From: an uncultured Collinsella sp.
GTDB taxonomy: Bacteria > Actinomycetota > Coriobacteriia > Coriobacteriales > Coriobacteriaceae
Assembly: GCA_958443615.1 (NCBI GenBank)
Contig: CAUCLI010000009.1
Location: forward strand, 1-64,000
DNA: 64,000 nucleotides
Direction of reading: 5' to 3'
Part shown: piece after piece, positions 53,213 through 62,664 of the stretch
Layout of the letters: every line of letters begins with the position of its first letter
Position numbering within the stretch: the stretch's first letter is position 1
Made by a program: the position numbers and the translations under genes
Notes under the pieces: generated by a model
Seen by the model: only the letters and a program-made list of their open reading frames with translations
Database searches by the model: none
What the model was told of the DNA's origin: nothing

Positions 53213-54799
53213 ATGCGCGCAGAAATCGACGTTCTCGTGATCGGTGGCGGCATCGCCGGAATCGTCTCGGCCATCGAGGCGGCCCGTGCGGGCGCAAGCA
53301 CTGCGATCGCCTGCGCCGGGCCGCTCTTCGGCGGGTCGAGCTTCTATCCCGGCACCTGGGGGCTGGGGCTCATCGGGCCGCGTGACGATAATGACGAGGC
53401 CGACCTCATCGCGACCATAGAGGACGTGGGCTGCGGCGTCGCGGACCCAACGCTCGTCGAGACGTTCGTGCATGCCATCCGTCCCTCGATCCAGTGGTTG
53501 GAGGAGGGGCTCGGCGTGCCCCTCAAGCGCCCCGACAGCGCCGAAAGCGCCCGCGAGATCGCGTTCATCCCCTGCTTCGACCATGCCAATCGCCTCTGGC
53601 GCGGCATCACGCGCGAGGTGTTCGAGCGCGTCGCCGGAGCCGAGGTCGAGCGACTCGGCATCGACGTGCTTGAGCGCTGCGAGCTCATGGAACTCGTGCG
53701 CACGGAGGATGGCGAGGGGGCGATCGCAGGGGCGATCATGTTCGACGGGCGGGCGCGGGCGCTCATCGGCGAGCCCGCGCGGTCCATCGTGCTCGCGACG
53801 GGCGGCACCGGCGGCCTGTTCGCACGGAGCCTCACATCACGCGACGTGCTCAGCTCGGCTCATGGAATCGCCCTCCACGCGGGATGCTCGCTTGTGAACA
53901 TCGAGTTCATGCAGATGATGCCCGGGCTCGTCTCCCCCATCAGCGGCATCGTCTTCAATGAGAAGACCTTCCGCTACGCCACGTTCGACGATGCGAGCGG
54001 CATTCTGCCGACAAGCCCCACGGAGCTTGGGGAACTGCTTGAAACGCGCTCGGGGCACGGGCCGTTCACCAGCCGCCTGGGCGATGAGACGGTCGACATG
54101 GCGATCGACGCCGCCGGGGAGGACGGCATCTCCGTCCGATACGAGCTCCCGTCCGACGGGGCACCTGAATTCGTGCGGACGTTTTCCCAATGGATGGAGG
54201 ACGAGCTGAGAATCGCCCCCACCGATGAGCTTCGCGTCGCGATGCACGCGCACGCCGCCAATGGCGGCATAAAGATCGATGCGTCCGCGCAGACCGACGT
54301 CCCGGGATTGTTCGCATGCGGAGAGGCGACCGGCGGCATGCACGGCGCCGACCGCATCGGCGGGCTTTCCAGCGCCAATGGCCTCGTGTTCGGCAGGATC
54401 GCCGGGAAGGGGGCGGCTGCGCGCGCCGCCGATGCGCCAGATGGACGCACGGATGGCGGCGATGCCCTCAACGCGGCTCTTCATCGCATCAGGATGACCG
54501 GGACCCCCTTGGATGACATGGACGCGACGCGCATCGCAAGGGACATGCGATCGACCATGAGCGCGCACGCCATGATCCACCGAACCGACGAGGGCCTCGC
54601 GGAAGCATTGCGCGATATCGAGCGCCTTCAGAGCGAATCTCAGTTCCACGGCGACTGCCGCGGCTGCGTCATACCCGCCGATGCGGCACTCGCGCGTGGA
54701 ATCCGCATCCAATCGCAGCTCAGACTCGCCCATGCCATGCTCGCCGCCATGCGGGACCGCCATGAGAGCCTCGGATCGCATTACCGAGCGGACATATGA
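53213..54799 (+). CDS. FAD-dependent oxidoreductase, fumarate reductase/GlpB-like flavoprotein
   Basis: A 528-aa flavoprotein. The N-terminal VLVIGGGIAGIVSAIEAARAG binds FAD; VLATGGTGG and the C-terminal GLFACGEATGGMHGADRIGG close the FAD site as in fumarate reductase/L-aspartate oxidase. A second Fe-S subunit is not adjacent, and no heme or FMN domain is attached. The ATG at 53213 has GGAAAGG at good spacing; ATGs at 53195 and 53207 lack that. Substrate unknown: many gut anaerobes have such stand-alone reductases for organic acceptors. Confidence 0.85.
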   Translation: MRAEIDVLVIGGGIAGIVSAIEAARAGASTAIACAGPLFGGSSFYPGTWGLGLIGPRDDNDEADLIATIEDVGCGVADPTLVETFVHAIRPSIQWLEEGLGVPLKRPDSAESAREIAFIPCFDHANRLWRGITREVFERVAGAEVERLGIDVLERCELMELVRTEDGEGAIAGAIMFDGRARALIGEPARSIVLATGGTGGLFARSLTSRDVLSSAHGIALHAGCSLVNIEFMQMMPGLVSPISGIVFNEKTFRYATFDDASGILPTSPTELGELLETRSGHGPFTSRLGDETVDMAIDAAGEDGISVRYELPSDGAPEFVRTFSQWMEDELRIAPTDELRVAMHAHAANGGIKIDASAQTDVPGLFACGEATGGMHGADRIGGLSSANGLVFGRIAGKGAAARAADAPDGRTDGGDALNAALHRIRMTGTPLDDMDATRIARDMRSTMSAHAMIHRTDEGLAEALRDIERLQSESQFHGDCRGCVIPADAALARGIRIQSQLRLAHAMLAAMRDRHESLGSHYRADI

Positions 54800-54990
54800 C
54801 GCCGTCTCCAATCGAACCTTCAGCCCTTGCGAGCATCCCGCGAGGGGCGAGGCCGTCCAACCTTGGCGTCCGGGTCGCGCCGACGTCCGAACCTGGCGGC
54901 ACCGCCGCCTGGGGCTCTCGGCATCGGCCTCCGGCAATGCCGAGACATATGAAAACAGCTCCGAAACCGGAGCTGAGGCAATCAATGGGT

Positions 54991-55063
54991 GGGCGATCAG
55001 GGATTCGAACCCTGGACCTTGGGATTAAGAGTCCCCTGCTCTAGCCAGCTGAGCTAATCGCCC
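54991..55063 (-). tRNA. tRNA-Lys (anticodon CTT), copy 1
   Basis: A full cloverleaf on the minus strand with acceptor GGGCGAT/ATCGCCC and anticodon loop CTCTTAA. The 3' flank reads CCC instead of CCA, so the terminus must be added or repaired enzymatically. Confidence 0.95.
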
Positions 55064-55088
55064 GTATGTCCAAAGGATGCAATGTGGT

Positions 55089-55161
55089 GGGCGATCAGGG
55101 ATTCGAACCCTGGACCTTGGGATTAAGAGTCCCCTGCTCTAGCCAGCTGAGCTAATCGCCC
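55089..55161 (-). tRNA. tRNA-Lys (anticodon CTT), copy 2
   Basis: Identical in sequence to the copy 25 nt downstream on the minus strand, but with an encoded CCA end (TGG at 55085-55087). A recent tandem duplication is likely. Confidence 0.95.
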
Positions 55162-55191
55162 CTTTGCATCTGCCATGTGAAAGGTAATGGG

Positions 55192-55264
55192 GTGGGTAAA
55201 GGGACTCGAACCCTCGACCTACGGGACCACAACCCGTCGCTCTAGCCAACTGAGCTACACCCAC
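55192..55264 (-). tRNA. tRNA-His (anticodon GTG)
   Basis: The minus strand folds with acceptor GTGGGTG/TACCCAC, anticodon loop TTGTGGT and T loop TTCGAGT. The base before the 5' end is G and the discriminator is C, the G-1:C73 pair specific to tRNA-His. CCA is encoded (55188-55190). First of the three-tRNA cluster. Confidence 0.95.
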
Positions 55265-55373
55265 CATGTCTGTCACACAGCGAAAAGTATTATGCATTCT
55301 AATCGCGAACAATGCAAGGGGTAATTTAGGAAAATTTAAACTGCGCCCATCAGCTCGACCTCAACCCAGCCGC

Positions 55374-55862
55374 TTACCCAGAAGCCTCGACATCGCCGCG
55401 CGAGCGATGGCGTGCGCGGACAAGGAGCGTCCTGACGAGAATCCCCACAGCCGCACCGCTGCAATCGATAAGCGCATCTGTGACTTGCCCGCTTCGCCCG
55501 GGAACGAACAGCTGGATCGTCTCGTCGATAGACGAGACCAACATGACCAGGACGAACGCCGCGATGATGCTCTCCGCCGACGTATCCCGCCTCGGGTCGA
55601 ACGCATGGAGGGCGATCAACGAGAGAACGAGGTACTCTGTGAAATGGGCGGTTTTGCGAATCACGAAGTTCGTCACCCATTCATACGGCAAGCCGCATGC
55701 GCGCAAGATCCCATGGACGCAATCCACGACGGCGAGGCTCAAAGACCCGCTGCCTTCACCGGCGACGAGCGAGTTGCCCCAAATGAAGCAGATGAAAAGC
55801 ACGACGAGAGCGAGCCAGGGAAGGCTCACCCTCGTCCGAAGGTCCCGTATGAGAGAAGACAC
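55374..55862 (-). CDS. VanZ-like membrane protein
   Basis: A 162-aa protein with four helices and the VanZ family pattern: FVIRKTAHFTEYLVLSL, then SSIDETIQLFVPGRSGQVTDALID. VanZ proteins in resistance clusters give low-level teicoplanin resistance, but free-standing homologues like this are common and uncharacterised. It begins 3 nt after the stop of the upstream gene on the same strand, so they are probably co-transcribed. Confidence 0.85.
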   Translation of the reverse strand: MSSLIRDLRTRVSLPWLALVVLFICFIWGNSLVAGEGSGSLSLAVVDCVHGILRACGLPYEWVTNFVIRKTAHFTEYLVLSLIALHAFDPRRDTSAESIIAAFVLVMLVSSIDETIQLFVPGRSGQVTDALIDCSGAAVGILVRTLLVRARHRSRGDVEASG

Positions 55863-55865
55863 GCC

Positions 55866-56927
55866 TTACGCCTCCGCAAGTTGACGGGCGTCCATAGACG
55901 CCGTACCGCCCTCGATGACCTTGAGATACTCATGCGCGACCGCATGGAAGCCCTTGGAGCCGACCTTGTCGATCTCGTCCTCGACAAGGGCGTTGACCTG
56001 CGTATGAAACGTGGTGGAGTTCCCGCCCTCGGCAAGCGCCGCCATGCGGCCCCTATCGACGCACACCGTCTCGCCGCCGACGTTGGCCTTGGGAGCAGGG
56101 TCCTCGGCGAGGATCGCGAGCGCACGCGCCCACATGCCCTCATGACCGGAATAATCGGCCACCGGGACCGTGACGCCCTCATCCGCCATGGGCGCCTGGG
56201 GAGATGCGACGGGCGCCGATGCGGCGCGATCGAGCGGGACGCTCGAAGCGGCGGGCTGCATCTTGGGCAAGACCGGCACATACGGATTCCGCGCGACGGA
56301 GCTGCCATACAGAGAGACCATGGCCTCATCGCGGCCGAGCACATCCTCGCGCGCCTCTGCAGACACGGCGGCGGAAGCGGGCTGCTGCGGCGCCGCGCAA
56401 GAGGCCTGAGAGGCGGCCCGATCCGTTCGGCGCAGCTCCTCGAGCGCGATCTGATACATGTCCTTGGAGCGGGCGGGATCGCAGCTGAACGGCGAATCAT
56501 CGCTGAACATGGCATCGATCTCGGCCCAGGCCTCCGCCTCGTCGAGCGCGTCTATCGCGCGGGAGATCACCGGCACGCCATCGGGGGTGGCCCGCTTTGC
56601 GCGGCGGGGATGCGGGCGAGCGGCGGACTGCGAGACGTGCGTGGAGGCCGCGTCGCGGGCATCGAAGAATGCGGACTTGAGACGCTCCGCCTCGGCGCGC
56701 TCCTCGGCGAGACGCTCGGCGCGGGCGTCGAGCAGACGCCCGGAAAGGGCGAGCATGCCGACGCCGGCGAGAGAGCCGGCGACCAACGGCAGCGCATCGG
56801 ACCTGATCGCCTCGTTGACACCCTCGAACGGAAGTGTGGCGACATAGGCGGCCAACGGCAAAGCAAGGCCGAACCCGGCGGAGATTGCGATTGCTTCCTT
56901 GCGGTACCCGATGCTCTCGACGGCCAT
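55866..56927 (-). CDS. Unknown membrane-anchored protein with long cytosolic region
   Basis: A 353-aa protein I do not recognise. Two hydrophobic segments near the N-terminus (about 15-33 and 45-65) are followed by a charged helix (RAERLAEERAEAERLKSAFF) and a long Ala/Pro-rich, probably disordered region, then a folded-looking C-terminus (about 270-353, FHTQVNALVEDEIDKVGSKG). Start at the ATG at 56927 with GAAGGAG upstream. It is followed by vanZ-like. It may be a lineage-specific envelope or division factor; this is only a guess from layout. Confidence 0.7.
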   Translation of the reverse strand: MAVESIGYRKEAIAISAGFGLALPLAAYVATLPFEGVNEAIRSDALPLVAGSLAGVGMLALSGRLLDARAERLAEERAEAERLKSAFFDARDAASTHVSQSAARPHPRRAKRATPDGVPVISRAIDALDEAEAWAEIDAMFSDDSPFSCDPARSKDMYQIALEELRRTDRAASQASCAAPQQPASAAVSAEAREDVLGRDEAMVSLYGSSVARNPYVPVLPKMQPAASSVPLDRAASAPVASPQAPMADEGVTVPVADYSGHEGMWARALAILAEDPAPKANVGGETVCVDRGRMAALAEGGNSTTFHTQVNALVEDEIDKVGSKGFHAVAHEYLKVIEGGTASMDARQLAEA

Positions 56928-57241
56928 GGCGCGCTCCTTCGTCACCCTAGCGAACATGCTCTAAACGACAATGACCGGCGCGGCTGCACCGGTTCGAAAA
57001 GATTCGGATGGAAAAGATGAAGGTGAAGCACGGGAAAACCCCGGCAACGGTATGTGGTGCGTTTCATCTACGTTTTCCGTCGCGATCTTCGTTGAATTAT
57101 GAAAGAACGGGCAGCTATTTGCAAGTGAAAACCGCTGACGGGGAACAGGCGGGCGTCCCGTTGCAAACGCGTGGTTTCGGGAACAAGAGAGCAGACGCCG
57201 TGCATTCTCCGCCCTGCGGACACAAAGCTAAAGGAGTGCGT

Positions 57242-58018
57242 ATGACTCGCATCGCAATCGTCACCGGAGCGAGCTCCGGCCTGGGCCGTGAATTCGTCAA
57301 ACAGCTCGACGCGGGCGCCATCGGCAAGGTGGATGAGATCTGGGTCATCGCCCGCAGGGCCGATCGCCTCGAGGCGCTGCAGCGCACATGCGCCACCTTG
57401 GTCCGGCCCTTTTGCCTGGACCTGACCGACGCGACCTCCTTCGAGGTCATCCAGGGGGCGCTGGCGGAGACCCCGACCGCCGAGGTCGCCCTGCTCATCA
57501 ACAACGCCGGCTTCGGAACCTTCGGCCCCGTCGCCGCCCAGCATCCGCAGGACGGTGCGAACATGGCGAAGCTCCTCATGCTGGCGCCCGTCGAGCTGAT
57601 CTACCGCACGCTCCCCTATTTCCGCGCGGGATCGCGCGTCATCAACGTGGCCAGCGTGGCCGCCTTCCTCCCGCAGCCCAAGCTCGCGGTCTATTCTGCC
57701 GCAAAGCGCTTCATCCTCGACTTGTCGCGCTCCCTCGATGCGGAGCTCGGAGAGGCGGACATCCACGTCACCGCCCTGTGCCCCAAATTCATGCACACCG
57801 AGTTCCTCGATCGACCCGGCGACCGGGCGGCGGCGCGCGCCATGTGCGCGATCGGCTTCGAGCGAGCAGAGGGCGTCGCCAAGGCCGCGCTGCGCGCCAG
57901 CAACGCGGGCAAGGACCTGTGCATCCCCTCGCTCGACATGAAGGCGTACTACGCCGCGTCCCGCATCCTGCCGTTCAAGGCGGCCCTTGCAGTCGAGCGT
58001 GCCCTGGGAATCCTGTAG
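57242..58018 (+). CDS. Short-chain dehydrogenase/reductase
   Basis: A 258-aa classical SDR: TGASSGLGREF cofactor loop, NNAGFGTFG, Ser in NVASVAAFLP, and the YSAAK catalytic pair. The Arg-rich stretch IARRADRLEAL after the first strand favours NADP. Substrate unknown. AAAGGAGTG precedes the ATG, so the longer frame from 57008 is not used. The 314 nt upstream (56928-57241) hold promoter sequence for both divergent genes and no other gene. Convergent with rho, sharing the hairpin at 58062-58100. Confidence 0.88.
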   Translation: MTRIAIVTGASSGLGREFVKQLDAGAIGKVDEIWVIARRADRLEALQRTCATLVRPFCLDLTDATSFEVIQGALAETPTAEVALLINNAGFGTFGPVAAQHPQDGANMAKLLMLAPVELIYRTLPYFRAGSRVINVASVAAFLPQPKLAVYSAAKRFILDLSRSLDAELGEADIHVTALCPKFMHTEFLDRPGDRAAARAMCAIGFERAEGVAKAALRASNAGKDLCIPSLDMKAYYAASRILPFKAALAVERALGIL

Positions 58019-58058
58019 GGGTCCTCTCTCTAGATCTCGGACAATTCAACCTGAGACC

Positions 58059-58100
58059 AAAAAATCCTCCTCGCCGACGCTGAAACGGCGAGGAGGATTT
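58059..58100. terminator. Bidirectional terminator between SDR gene and rho
   Basis: A perfect 15-bp stem, AAATCCTCCTCGCCG (58062-58076) with 58086-58100, and a 9-nt loop. On the minus strand it ends in TTTTTT, a textbook terminator for rho; on the plus strand it can also stop the SDR transcript. Confidence 0.9.
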
Positions 58101-58131
58101 GATGTGCAGAGGGTTCGACCGAAACGCGCCC

Positions 58132-60537
58132 CTACAGCGCGTCGGGATGGTCGGCGGCCTTCTTCGCGGTGCGGATCAGGAAGTCCTGGTTGGAGTTCGT
58201 GCCCTTGAGGCCCTTGATGAAGGATGCGGCGGCGCGCTCCGTGTTGTTCATGCCCGCGAGGATGCGGCGGATGCCCCACATGAACGGGCGCATCTGCTCA
58301 TCGACGAGCAGGTCCTCGTTGCGCGTGCCGGAGGCGACCGGGTCGATGGCCGGGAAGATGCGGCGGTCGGCGAGGTCGCGGTCGAGCTTGAGCTCCATAT
58401 TGCCGGTGCCCTTGAACTCCTCGAAGATCACCTCGTCCATCTTGGAGCCGGTGTCCACGAGCGCGGATGCCAAGATGGTGAGCGATCCGCCGTTCTCGAT
58501 GTTGCGGGCGGCGCCGAGGAAGCGCTTGGGGGGATACAGGGCGGCGGAATCCACGCCGCCGGACAGGATGCGGCCGGAAGCGGGGGCTGCCAGATTGTAC
58601 GCGCGGGCGAGACGGGTGATGGAGTCGAGGACGACCACGACGTCTCCGCCCATCTCGACGATTCGCTTGGCGCGCTCGATGACGAGCTCCGAAACGCGCG
58701 TGTGGTTGTCGGCGGGCATGTCGAAGGTCGAGGCGACCACATCGCCCTTGATGGAGCGCTGCATATCCGTGACTTCCTCGGGACGCTCGTCCACCAGCAG
58801 GCAGATCAGGTGCACCTCGGGGTTGTTGATGGAGATCGACTGGCAGATCTTCTTCAGGATCGTGGTCTTGCCCGCCTTGGGCGGCGAGACGATCAGACCG
58901 CGCTGGCCCTTGCCGATGGGGCTCACGATGTCGATGGCGCGGCCGGTGATGGAATCCTTGCCGTGCTCCATCTTGAGCGGCTCGTTGGGATAGATGGGCG
59001 TCAAATCGGAGAATTTGGGACGATGCTTGACCTGCTCGGGATCCAGGCCGTTCACCGAGCGGAGCTTGCCGAGACCGGGCAGCTTGTCATTGGCGCGCAT
59101 GGGGCGCAGGGTGCCGGCGACCAGATCGCCGGGACGCAGCCCGGCGGCGCGGATCATCTGCGCGGGGACGAACGCGTCATCGCGACTGGGCATGTATCCG
59201 TGGGCGCGGATGTAGCCGAATCCCTGGTTGTCGACGTCGAGGATGCCCTCGATATCACGGAAACCCTCGGCTCGGGCGGCGGCGGCGTAGATCATCTCGA
59301 CGAGGTCGGCCTTCTTGACGCCCGTGGGGTCGAGGTCGAGCGAGCGGGCCTTCTCGCGGAGCTCGGCGACCTTCATCGCCGTGAGCTCCTCGCGCGTGAG
59401 CGACGGCTCGGTGGGGGCGAATCGGTTGTTCCGCTGCTTGCGGTTCTCCTTCTGGCGCTCACGACGCTCGCGGCGGGCATCGGCCTTGGAGGGGGCTCCC
59501 TCGCCGCGCTCGGGGCGCTCGGACTCGCGGCGCTCCTTGTGGTTGCGACGGGCTTGCTTGCCGGCGGGCTTGTCATCGGCCTTCGCGGCGTTCTTGGCAT
59601 CGGGCTTTTCCGCGGCGTTGGAATCGAGGCCCGATGCGGCCTTCGCGGCGGAGTCGCCCTGCTCATCGGACTTCGCCTCGGGGACCTCCGAACCTGCGGG
59701 TTCGTTGGGGGCGTCCTCCTTGCGGGCCGATTTCCTGGCGCGTGAAGCGCGACCGGGACGGGCGTCCTTCTTGGCGGCGGGCCGTTTCGCGTCGCCGGCG
59801 TCGGCGCGCTCGACGGCATCGGGGTCGAATTCGGTGCCGTTCTTCGCATCCGCAGCCTCAGAGGCGCCGGAGACGGACTCCGCGCGCTGCTGATCGCGCG
59901 CGGCCATCAGGGCGGCCTGTTGGGCGGCGAGGGCGGCAGCGGCGGCTTTCTCCGCCTCGACATACGCCTTTGGCTTGCGGCCGCGGCGATGCGGGCGGAG
60001 CGCGGGGTCGATCAGGGGCAGCTCGGCTTTGCCGTCGGCATCCGCGGGGGCGGGAGCCGGCTCATGATCGGCAGGCCTCGGCTCCTCGGCCACGGCGAGC
60101 ACCTCCGCCGCGCGCTCCGCCGCACGGCGCTGGCGCCGCACGACCGAAGCCTGGCTGATCTGGGCCAGGGCGCGGGCCTGGATGACCTCGGCGGAGGCCT
60201 CGGGAGCATCGCCCTCTTGGTCGACCGACTTGGATTTGCGGGTACGGCGCTTCACCGGGGCATCGACGGCCTGTTCGGCATCGGTCGAACGGGAGCGGCG
60301 TCGCGGCGCCGGGGCCTCGGTGCCCTCCTCCGCGGACGCGGTCTTGCGGGTGCGGCGCTTCGCCTTCGGGGCCGTCCCCTCGACTGCGGGGTCGGCCTTG
60401 GAGGCATCCGCGACGGGCGTGCCCGCCTCCGCGGAAACCGGGGCGACGGGCTGCTGATGCGCGGGTGCGGTCGCCACCTGGACGGCGGGCGCGTCGTTCC
60501 CCTGCGGGGCCTTCTCGATATTCGCTTCTTCAGACAC
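58132..60537 (-). CDS. rho: Transcription termination factor Rho with long N-terminal extension
   Basis: Rho (801 aa) is a hexameric RNA helicase that ends transcription. The C-terminal ~425 residues are a normal Rho: Rho_N segment LTREELTAMKVAELREKARSL, RNA-binding GFGYIRAHGYMPSRDD, Walker A PPKAGKTT (about residue 560), LLVDERPEEVTDM, Walker B VVVLDSITRLARAYN and the R-loop region. The first ~375 residues are low-complexity, rich in Ala, Lys, Arg, Glu and Asp with RRTRK-type blocks, likely disordered and RNA-binding. Similar but shorter inserts occur in actinobacterial and Bacteroides Rho. Confidence 0.96.
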   Translation of the reverse strand: MSEEANIEKAPQGNDAPAVQVATAPAHQQPVAPVSAEAGTPVADASKADPAVEGTAPKAKRRTRKTASAEEGTEAPAPRRRSRSTDAEQAVDAPVKRRTRKSKSVDQEGDAPEASAEVIQARALAQISQASVVRRQRRAAERAAEVLAVAEEPRPADHEPAPAPADADGKAELPLIDPALRPHRRGRKPKAYVEAEKAAAAALAAQQAALMAARDQQRAESVSGASEAADAKNGTEFDPDAVERADAGDAKRPAAKKDARPGRASRARKSARKEDAPNEPAGSEVPEAKSDEQGDSAAKAASGLDSNAAEKPDAKNAAKADDKPAGKQARRNHKERRESERPERGEGAPSKADARRERRERQKENRKQRNNRFAPTEPSLTREELTAMKVAELREKARSLDLDPTGVKKADLVEMIYAAAARAEGFRDIEGILDVDNQGFGYIRAHGYMPSRDDAFVPAQMIRAAGLRPGDLVAGTLRPMRANDKLPGLGKLRSVNGLDPEQVKHRPKFSDLTPIYPNEPLKMEHGKDSITGRAIDIVSPIGKGQRGLIVSPPKAGKTTILKKICQSISINNPEVHLICLLVDERPEEVTDMQRSIKGDVVASTFDMPADNHTRVSELVIERAKRIVEMGGDVVVVLDSITRLARAYNLAAPASGRILSGGVDSAALYPPKRFLGAARNIENGGSLTILASALVDTGSKMDEVIFEEFKGTGNMELKLDRDLADRRIFPAIDPVASGTRNEDLLVDEQMRPFMWGIRRILAGMNNTERAAASFIKGLKGTNSNQDFLIRTAKKAADHPDAL

Positions 60538-60680
60538 GCGGTTCTACTTTCTTCTCGCGTTACTACAAGCACGGCGTCGATACGCGCCGATATATCACTT
60601 GTTTGAAAGATATAGGTAAGGAAAATGAAAACGCAGGTCGCGTTTGGTTGAATATACCACATCGGGAGCGCGCGGCATAG

Positions 60681-60715
60681 AAAAATGCCCGGACGCGAGG
60701 GCATCCGGGCATTTT
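60681..60715 (-). terminator. Intrinsic terminator after argS
   Basis: AAAATGCCCGGA (60682-60693) pairs with TCCGGGCATTTT (60704-60715). On the minus strand the stem ends in a T5 run (60685-60681). It lies 30 nt past the argS stop. Confidence 0.88.
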
Positions 60716-60744
60716 CACTCGTTTGAAGTCGACGTGCGGTCGAT

Positions 60745-62598
60745 TTACATCGTGGTGGGCGCGGAAACGCCGATCAGGCTCAGCACCAGCTCGAGCACGG
60801 AGCGGACGGCGTCGCAGGCGGCCAGGCGGGCGCGGGACAGCTCGGCGTCGACCGGGCGGCCCTCACTCGGCAGCACCTGGCAAGCCTGGTAGAAGCTGTG
60901 GAAGCCGCCGGCGAGCTCCTCCGCGAAGTGGGTGAGGCGGAACGGCGCGCGATCGCGGGCGCAGCCGGCGATGAGGTCCTCGAGCTCGGAGATCTTGCGG
61001 GAGAGCGCGAGCTCGGTGGGGTCGGTCAGCAGCGCGTAGTCGACGTTCTCGCCGATGGCCTGGGCGGCCACGGCGTCCATGCCCATCTCGGCGGCCTGCT
61101 CCGGCGTGACGCCGGCGGCCTTGCGCAGGATGGAGCAGATGCGGGCGTGGGCATACTGCACGTAGTACACGGGGTTGTTCTGGCTCTTCTCCTTGACGGC
61201 CTCGATGTCGAAGTCGATGGCCTGGTTGGAGGAGCGCGAGATCAGGGTGTAACGGGTGGCGTCGGCGCCGACCTCGTCAACGAGCTCCTGGAAGGTGACC
61301 ATGGTGCCCTTGCGCTTGGACATGCGGATCGGCTTGCCGTTGCGCAGCAGGTTCACGAACTGGCCGAGCAGGACCTCGAACTGGCCGGGATAGCCCAGGG
61401 CGTCGCAGACGCAGCGAACGCGGTTGATGTAGCCGTGGTGGTCGCAGCCCCAGATGTCGATGACATGGTCGACGCGCTGGAACTTATCCCAGTGGTAGGC
61501 GACGTCGGAGGCGAAGTAGGTGTACTCGCCGTTGGCCTTCACCAGGACGCGGTCCTTGTCGTCGCCCAGGTCGGTGGAACGGAACCACAGGGCGCCGTCC
61601 TTGTTGTAAAGGTAGCCCATCTCCTCGAGCTTGGCGAAGGCGCGGTCGACGGCGGAGGTGCCGGCGTTCGGGCCCTCGGTGTCCTTGATGTAGACGGTGC
61701 GCTCGGAGAACCACTTGTCGAAGTCGCAGCGGACGTCGTGGCACAGCTGGCGCATGTTCTCGACCATCTTGGCGTAGCCCTCCTCACGGAAGTAGAGCAT
61801 GCGCTCCTCGTCCGTGACGTGGGCCCACTTGTCGCCGTCCTTCTTGTAGAACGCGGCGGCCTCGTCGATGATGTAGGTGCCGCCGTAGGCGTTGCCGCCC
61901 AGGCCCTCGGTGAAGGCGTCCATGTAGGGGTGGGAATCGAGGTGCTCGTCGGCCTCGTCCTGGACGAAGTTGTCGCGGTCCTTGGCAAGGAAGTCGCGGG
62001 CGCCGTCGATGTCGAGGCCCTCCTTCTCCATGATCTCGATCAGCTGCATGTAGCGGTAGGAGATGGAGTTGCCGAACACGTCCATCTGGGAGCCGTGGTC
62101 GTTGATGTAGAACTCGCGCTGGATGTCATAACCGGCGTGGCTCATGACGCGGCAGAGGGAGTCGCCGAGCGCGGCCCAACGGCCGTGGCCGACGTGCATC
62201 GGGCCGACGGGGTTGGCGGAGACGAACTCGACCTGGGTCTTCACGCCCTTGCCGACGTTGGACTTGGCGAAGTCCATGCCCTCCTTGCGGGCGACGTCCA
62301 AGATGGCGTTGTTGGCGGCAGCGTTCAGGTAGAAGTTGATGAAGCCGGGGCCCGCGACCTCGACCTTGGCGACCTCGGCGCTCTCGGGCATGTGGGCCAC
62401 GATGGCGTCGGCGATCTTCTTGGGTGCGCAGTGGGCCAGCTTGGCGGACTTCATCGCGCAAGTGGAGGTCCACTCACCGTGAGAAGTGTCAGCCGGTCGC
62501 TCCATGCCACAATCCTCGAGCTCGAACGCGGGCAGGTCGCCAGCCTCCTGAGCAGCGGTGAGGGCAGCGCGCACCAACTCTTCAATCTTCTCCGGCAT
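60745..62598 (-). CDS. argS: Arginyl-tRNA synthetase
   Basis: ArgRS (617 aa) charges tRNA-Arg. The class I HIGH motif appears as PMHVGHGR within VSANPVGPMHVGHGR, and the KMSKS region as IRMSKRKGTMVTF. An N-terminal additional domain with VAGPGFINFYL and the C-terminal DALR anticodon-binding domain are present. I start at the ATG at 62598 because GAGGAGG lies at ideal spacing; ATGs at 62613 and 62661 are less likely. Confidence 0.96.
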   Translation of the reverse strand: MPEKIEELVRAALTAAQEAGDLPAFELEDCGMERPADTSHGEWTSTCAMKSAKLAHCAPKKIADAIVAHMPESAEVAKVEVAGPGFINFYLNAAANNAILDVARKEGMDFAKSNVGKGVKTQVEFVSANPVGPMHVGHGRWAALGDSLCRVMSHAGYDIQREFYINDHGSQMDVFGNSISYRYMQLIEIMEKEGLDIDGARDFLAKDRDNFVQDEADEHLDSHPYMDAFTEGLGGNAYGGTYIIDEAAAFYKKDGDKWAHVTDEERMLYFREEGYAKMVENMRQLCHDVRCDFDKWFSERTVYIKDTEGPNAGTSAVDRAFAKLEEMGYLYNKDGALWFRSTDLGDDKDRVLVKANGEYTYFASDVAYHWDKFQRVDHVIDIWGCDHHGYINRVRCVCDALGYPGQFEVLLGQFVNLLRNGKPIRMSKRKGTMVTFQELVDEVGADATRYTLISRSSNQAIDFDIEAVKEKSQNNPVYYVQYAHARICSILRKAAGVTPEQAAEMGMDAVAAQAIGENVDYALLTDPTELALSRKISELEDLIAGCARDRAPFRLTHFAEELAGGFHSFYQACQVLPSEGRPVDAELSRARLAACDAVRSVLELVLSLIGVSAPTTM

Positions 62599-62664
62599 AG
62601 AGGTCCTCCTCATCTTATGGCCCTGAGATGTCCTTCTCGCAGGGCTCACGTACAGACGCACTGT

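Noticed and set aside
53837..54985. 382-codon minus-strand frame opposite the FAD protein
   Set aside because: Shadow of the flavoprotein gene; no domain and no RBS.
55374..55862. Glycopeptide resistance cluster
   Set aside because: Only a VanZ-like gene is present; no vanHAX, sensor kinase or regulator nearby, and stand-alone VanZ homologues are common.
58099..59745. 548-codon plus-strand frame opposite rho
   Set aside because: Antisense shadow of the rho core; composition artefact of high GC.
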